A stretch of 17,145 bases of DNA from an uncultured Ruminococcus sp. GTDB lineage: Bacteria; Bacillota; Clostridia; Oscillospirales; Ruminococcaceae. Shown piece after piece: positions 13,429 through 17,145 of this stretch. The translations under genes were made by a program, and so were the position numbers. Below the pieces are notes generated by a model, which saw only the letters and a program-made list of their open reading frames with translations, had not been told where the DNA came from and did no database searches. Position 1 is the stretch's first letter, and the number at the start of each line of letters is the position of its first letter. The stretch is taken from assembly GCA_905199285.1 (NCBI GenBank), contig CAJKFZ010000029.1, forward strand, positions 1 to 17,145, written 5' to 3'.

Positions 13429-14718
13429 ATGATAGACATTAAATTGATAAGAACAAATCCTGAAATGGTAAAGGAAAATATCAGGAAAAAGTTTCAGGAT
13501 TCAAAGCTTGAACTTGTTGACAAGGTTATCGAGCTCGATAAAAAATACAGGGAAACTAAGGTTGAATGCGACAGCCTGCGTAATCAGCGCAAGGTGAAGA
13601 GCAAGGAGATCGGCGGATTTATGGCGAAAGGTCAGAAGGAAGAAGCCGAAAAGGTTAAAGCCGAGGTTGCCGGACTCGGCGCTAAGCTTGCTGAAATGGA
13701 GGCTCTTGAAGTTCAGCTCGAGGGCGAGATCAAAGAGATCATGCTCGTGATACCAAATATTATTGACGAAAGCGTCCCGATCGGTAAGGACGACAGCGAA
13801 AATGTTGAGGTTGAACGCTTCGGTGAACCAATCGTTCCGGAATTTGAAGTTCCTTATCATGTTGATATTATGGAAAAAGTCAACGGAATAGACCTCGACA
13901 GCGCAAGAAAAACCAGCGGAAACGGTTTCTACTATCTCTGCGGCGATATTGCTCAGCTCCAGTCCTGCATCCTCTCCTATGCAAGAGATTTCATGATCGA
14001 CAAGGGTTTCACATACTACATTCCGCCTTTTATGATAAGAAGCGATGTTGTTACGGGTGTTATGAGCTTTGCCGAAATGGAAGGCATGATGTATAAGATC
14101 GAGGGCGAGGACCTCTACCTTATCGGTACGAGCGAGCATTCCATGATCGGTAAGTTTATCGACACTATTATTCCGGAAGAGGAACTCCCGAAAACGCTTA
14201 CAAGCTATTCGCCGTGTTTCCGTAAAGAAGTTGGCGCTCATGGTATTGAGGAGCGTGGAGTTTATCGTATCCATCAGTTTGAAAAGCAGGAAATGATCGT
14301 TGTCTGCAAGCCTGAGGAGAGTATGGAGTGGTTCAAGAAAATGTACAGCTATACTGTTGAGTTTTTCCGCACACTCGATATTCCGGTAAGAACTCTTGAA
14401 TGCTGTTCGGGCGATCTTGCAGACCTTAAGGTTAAGAGTATCGACGTTGAGGCATGGTCTCCAAGACAGGAGAAATATTTCGAGGTCGGAAGCTGTTCAA
14501 ACCTTGGCGACGCTCAGGCAAGAAGACTCGGAATCAGAGTAAAGGACAGCGACGGCAATAAATATTTGCCTCATACTCTTAATAATACGGTCGTTGCTCC
14601 GCCGAGAATGCTTATTGCTTTCCTCGAAAATAACCTCAACGAGGACGGAAGCATAAGAATTCCCGAAGCTCTCAGACCTTATATGCGCAAGGACGTTATT
14701 TCTGTTCCGGTTAAGTAA
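13429..14718 (+). CDS. serS: Seryl-tRNA synthetase
   Basis: This class II aminoacyl-tRNA synthetase charges tRNA(Ser), and tRNA(Sec) if present. Its 429 residues start with a long coiled-coil tRNA-binding arm (about 28-105). The TxE serine-binding loop is LIGTSEHS. Motif 2 is PCFRKEVGAHGIEERGVYRIHQFEKQE. SCSNLGDAQARR and motif 3, which reads LNNTVVAPPRMLIAFLENN, follow. The LNNT..PPR form of motif 3 differs from the LNGSGLAVGR form common in bacteria. It starts 15 bp after parB with AAAGGAG upstream and has no T-box leader, so it is probably co-transcribed with parA-parB. It ends at a clear terminator. Confidence 0.95.
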   Translation: MIDIKLIRTNPEMVKENIRKKFQDSKLELVDKVIELDKKYRETKVECDSLRNQRKVKSKEIGGFMAKGQKEEAEKVKAEVAGLGAKLAEMEALEVQLEGEIKEIMLVIPNIIDESVPIGKDDSENVEVERFGEPIVPEFEVPYHVDIMEKVNGIDLDSARKTSGNGFYYLCGDIAQLQSCILSYARDFMIDKGFTYYIPPFMIRSDVVTGVMSFAEMEGMMYKIEGEDLYLIGTSEHSMIGKFIDTIIPEEELPKTLTSYSPCFRKEVGAHGIEERGVYRIHQFEKQEMIVVCKPEESMEWFKKMYSYTVEFFRTLDIPVRTLECCSGDLADLKVKSIDVEAWSPRQEKYFEVGSCSNLGDAQARRLGIRVKDSDGNKYLPHTLNNTVVAPPRMLIAFLENNLNEDGSIRIPEALRPYMRKDVISVPVK

Positions 14719-14728
14719 AGATTCAAAG

Positions 14729-14754
14729 GCTGCTGCATTTGCGGCAGCTTTTTT
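14729..14754 (+). terminator. Rho-independent terminator after serS
   Basis: GCTGCTG (14729-14735) pairs with CGGCAGC (14742-14748) through one G-U pair, with a 6-base loop, and is followed by six T. It lies 10 bases past the serS stop. Confidence 0.92.
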
Positions 14755-14808
14755 ATATTATATTACAACAAAACAAATTTTCCTCAACATATTTGTATAA
14801 AATCACAG

Positions 14809-14837
14809 TAGACAAAATTAATATTTAATGTTATAAT
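14809..14837 (+). promoter_or_regulatory. Promoter of the dockerin-protein operon
   Basis: TAGACA (14809-14814), a 17-base spacer and a perfect TATAAT (14832-14837). The predicted start near 14844 coincides with the ribosome-binding site of the 15-codon mini-ORF, so the leader would be almost absent. A second TATAAT at 14893-14898 has TTGATT 19 bases upstream and might drive the protease gene directly. Confidence 0.75.
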
Positions 14838-14857
14838 ATATAAAAGGAGTGATTCCG

Positions 14858-14905
14858 ATGAATTTTCTTGATTCATTTGCAGATAAACAGAATATAATAT
14901 GGTAA
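14858..14905 (+). CDS. Candidate 15-residue leader peptide
   Basis: ATG at 14858 follows AAGGAG by 8 bases and reads MNFLDSFADKQNIIW before TAA. The stop overlaps the ribosome-binding site of the protease (TAAAGGAG), giving a 12-base gap to the next start. The arrangement would allow translational coupling or leader control. I do not recognise the peptide. There is no run of identical codons or attenuator-like hairpin, so a classic attenuation mechanism is not evident. It may be a chance or decayed frame. Confidence 0.4.
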   Translation: MNFLDSFADKQNIIW

Positions 14906-14917
14906 AGGAGAATTATT

Positions 14918-16072
14918 ATGAAGGTTAAGTCAAGGATGATCGCATTCCTATCTACCGCTATGGTTGCTGCGGCTTCTGTTATGTCATTTTCAGGTTCGGC
15001 AGCTCAGAATGTGGTTTACAACGATCCGTCCGGCGACGGTAAAATCGATATGTCTGACGCTGTTGTAATTATGCAGTATCTCAGCGGTGCTATCACCCCT
15101 GAAAATGTCGATAAGCTTGATTTCGACAATAACGGTGTTGTTACTCCAATGGATTCCTATAAGGTTCAGATGTATAAGCTCGAGATGCTTGGCGACAAGG
15201 ATGATAATGTGATGATAGCTTCGCCGGAAGCAGTAAGTCCGCAGGGGGATTCGTCCGTAGACTATCTTGTGTATGATGCGCAGACTCGTAAAGAGCTGAA
15301 ATCAAAAGAATATACTTTAAATGAATCAACAAAGTATTATAATGATTCGGATAATTCAATAAGTACCAGAGCTGTTATAGGCGATACTGATGACAGAGTT
15401 ATCGACTGGACTAAAAATGGCGTTGTTAAAATAATTTCATCTAACGGTTCTATTGGAAGCGGATTTGTTGTTGGAAAACATACAATTGCAACTGCAGCTC
15501 ATTGTGTTGTGAATTCATATACAAAGGAAGTTCAGAACATTACCAGTATAAAATTCTTTGATAATAATGGAAATACTACATTGGATGTTGTTCCGAAAGA
15601 ATTTCATGTGCCAAGGAAATTTATGTATAATGGTATAACAATGATTTCAAATTATGATTACGCATTGATAACTGTTGAAGAAGATTTAAGCGATTATATG
15701 CAGTTCGATTTAGGAACAGTTCTGAATTATTCGCCAAGCTGTAATGTATCTATTTCAAATACGGGTTTTCCGGAAAAATATTATAATGCCGACGGTTCAG
15801 AAATAGATGTGAACAATAATAAATTGCATAATATGTATAGCGCCACTGGTTCTGTAACAAGTACTGCTCCTCGCAGTTTTATTTATAATGCTGATATGTC
15901 TGTTGGAGACAGCGGAAGTCCGATATATTATACTGAAACTATAAATGGGAAGACATATTATACAGTTATTGGAATTTCATCACATGAAGTGCAAGAAACA
16001 AAAACTAATATTGCAACCCGAGTAACAGCAGAATTGCTTAGATTCTATAAACAAAATCCTAATATTGATTAA
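14918..16072 (+). CDS. Secreted trypsin/V8-like serine protease with N-terminal dockerin
   Basis: The 384-residue protein probably cleaves extracellular proteins and may attach to a cellulosome-like scaffold. A signal peptide (about 1-29, ending SGSAA) is followed by a type I dockerin (about 34-90). Its two calcium loops are D36-S38-D40...D47 (DGKIDMSDAVVIMQYLSG) and D68-D70-N72...D79. A linker or pro-region (about 92-160) leads to an S1-family domain with ATAAHC (His195), NYDYALI (Asp247) and GDSGSP (Ser332), a complete catalytic triad. GDSGSP and the overall layout suggest the V8/glutamyl endopeptidase branch, but specificity is not proven. The dockerin is N-terminal, less usual than C-terminal. 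From about codon 125 the gene becomes more A+T-rich. The next gene starts 16 bp downstream, so the two are likely co-transcribed. Confidence 0.88.
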   Translation: MKVKSRMIAFLSTAMVAAASVMSFSGSAAQNVVYNDPSGDGKIDMSDAVVIMQYLSGAITPENVDKLDFDNNGVVTPMDSYKVQMYKLEMLGDKDDNVMIASPEAVSPQGDSSVDYLVYDAQTRKELKSKEYTLNESTKYYNDSDNSISTRAVIGDTDDRVIDWTKNGVVKIISSNGSIGSGFVVGKHTIATAAHCVVNSYTKEVQNITSIKFFDNNGNTTLDVVPKEFHVPRKFMYNGITMISNYDYALITVEEDLSDYMQFDLGTVLNYSPSCNVSISNTGFPEKYYNADGSEIDVNNNKLHNMYSATGSVTSTAPRSFIYNADMSVGDSGSPIYYTETINGKTYYTVIGISSHEVQETKTNIATRVTAELLRFYKQNPNID

Positions 16073-16088
16073 ACAAGGAGGAAGCATT

Positions 16089-17145
16089 ATGAAAAAATTA
16101 TTGTCTGCAATGACAGCAGTTTCAGTTTTATCGTCAATGGTTATTTGTTCTTCGGCAAATGCTATCTGCGAGAAAATGACTTATGATGAATTGGATGAAG
16201 CGATTGAAAACGGATATGTGGAAATTGATTTTAATGATTCCTTAATTTCAAGTTATTCGAAAGAATACGAATATGTTTTTTTAAATAATAACGCCATGTA
16301 TAAAGGCTTCGGACAGATGATGATTGCAGATGTGGCGCCTAATTATATTTCAATCGACTTTTCTCCTGATACCGATTTTGAATTTGTAGAGAATACAATA
16401 AGCGAGATTTGTCCTAATGCTGTTTCAAAGAGAGGAAATCTTGAACTTGCCAGCGGCAATGTCGGATGGACTGTTTATAGCTATGATGGTATGAATCCTT
16501 CATATGAAGAAAGTCGTGAATTGAATATAACAGATTATCAGGCGAAGCAATTATATGATGCCCTAAACGAAAAGGGGTATGTACAATCATATCTTTATCA
16601 TAAAGATTATATGAGAATAGCTCGTCCAACTACACCATATATTACTGCATATATGAGCAAAGAATACGCTCTTGGAAAACTTCAAAAATATGATAATGAT
16701 GAAGAAATGCGCAGCGCTGTTGAAAATTACATCAAGGAAAATGATTTGAATTGTCATATTGGCAATTTTAGTGAAATTGCTCCATATCCGACTCTTCTTG
16801 GAAAAGATTTTAATGAAGAGGACTATATTAAAAAATATGGTAATGATAGTCTGAATGGATTAAAAGAAGACTACAATGAAGTGCTTGAAGCAAATGATAA
16901 AGGTTATGCATTTTGTGTGATTCCGGATTATGAGCTTACAGCAAAAGAACATTTGGCGCTTGCCAAACAGATATCCCGTGATGTGGGTATCTCACCTATT
17001 TTTATGACTCCTACATCTTCTTCAGAAGCAAGTGAAACAGTTATTGAGATGCACGACTATGTTCCAGGCGACGCCAACGAAAGCGGAGATCTTGATATGT
17101 CGGACGCAGTATTTATAATGCAGTGCTGTTCAAATCCGGATAAAT
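16089..17145 (+). CDS. Secreted dockerin protein of unknown function (3' end outside window)
   Basis: An open frame with no stop runs to the window edge; 352 codons are visible. The ATG at 16089 has an excellent AGGAGG site. A signal peptide (MKKLLSAMTAVSVLSS...SSANA, about 25 residues) is followed by roughly 300 residues I do not recognise, rich in Tyr, Asp, Glu and Asn and without transmembrane segments. The visible C-terminus is the first half of a type I dockerin, PGDANESGDLDMSDAVFIMQ, whose DMSDAVxIMQ core matches that of the upstream protease. The second dockerin half should lie just beyond the edge. The short gap to the protease gene suggests a related job such as a substrate, inhibitor or chaperone of the protease, but nothing in the sequence decides this. 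Confidence 0.85.
   Translation, partial: MKKLLSAMTAVSVLSSMVICSSANAICEKMTYDELDEAIENGYVEIDFNDSLISSYSKEYEYVFLNNNAMYKGFGQMMIADVAPNYISIDFSPDTDFEFVENTISEICPNAVSKRGNLELASGNVGWTVYSYDGMNPSYEESRELNITDYQAKQLYDALNEKGYVQSYLYHKDYMRIARPTTPYITAYMSKEYALGKLQKYDNDEEMRSAVENYIKENDLNCHIGNFSEIAPYPTLLGKDFNEEDYIKKYGNDSLNGLKEDYNEVLEANDKGYAFCVIPDYELTAKEHLALAKQISRDVGISPIFMTPTSSSEASETVIEMHDYVPGDANESGDLDMSDAVFIMQCCSNPDK

Noticed and set aside
13501..14274. 257-codon minus-strand open frame opposite serS
   Set aside because: It mirrors the codon pattern of the secure serS gene; no ribosome-binding site or protein family is recognised.

Overview
The window looks like the replication-origin region of a Ruminococcus-type member of the Clostridia (Oscillospiraceae). 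The evidence is the gene order (dnaA, then rpmH-rnpA-yidD-yidC-jag-mnmE-mnmG-rsmG-noc-parA-parB), four parS-type sites, Gram-positive style YidC and Noc/ParB proteins, moderate G+C, and two secreted proteins with type I dockerin modules at the right end. The genus is an inference; dockerins of this GDxxxSGDxDxSDAVxIMQ style are typical of ruminococci.

Layout. Positions 1-674 are non-coding and lie downstream of dnaA, which is on the minus strand at 675-2045. They contain degenerate DnaA-box-like sites, a strong inverted repeat, short TTTCCGGAG repeats and one copy of a palindrome-rich element. Positions 2046-2964 are the divergent dnaA/rpmH intergenic region. It holds the dnaA promoter with an A+T-rich tract, more origin-like motifs, a second copy of the element, a run of other hairpins, and a consensus promoter for rpmH. 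The two flanks of dnaA together are the likely bipartite oriC. From 2965 to 14718 all genes are on the plus strand: rpmH (with its own terminator), rnpA-yidD-yidC-jag (RNase P protein, membrane insertion, RNA-binding Jag/KhpB), mnmE-mnmG-rsmG (tRNA and 16S rRNA modification), noc, parA-parB and serS. From 14755 to the right edge an apparent operon encodes a 15-codon mini-ORF, a secreted trypsin/V8-like serine protease with an N-terminal dockerin, and a secreted protein of unknown function with a C-terminal dockerin that is cut by the window edge.

How it fits together. DnaA initiates replication at the flanking origin. ParB should load on the TGTTTCACGTGAAACA sites at 7707, 10198, 11291 and 11317, working with ParA. 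The Noc paralogue carries the residues that in Bacillus read a different site (NBS).

The most striking unexplained feature is a family of roughly 180-195 bp intergenic elements, four copies in 17 kb (456-650, 2424-2600, 6145-6324, 11441-11632). They share one hairpin architecture, conserved ends (CAATGnnGTCAACTTAAG), and stems whose sequences differ between copies while pairing is kept. One copy lies in the likely parA leader and another abuts the mnmE ribosome-binding site.
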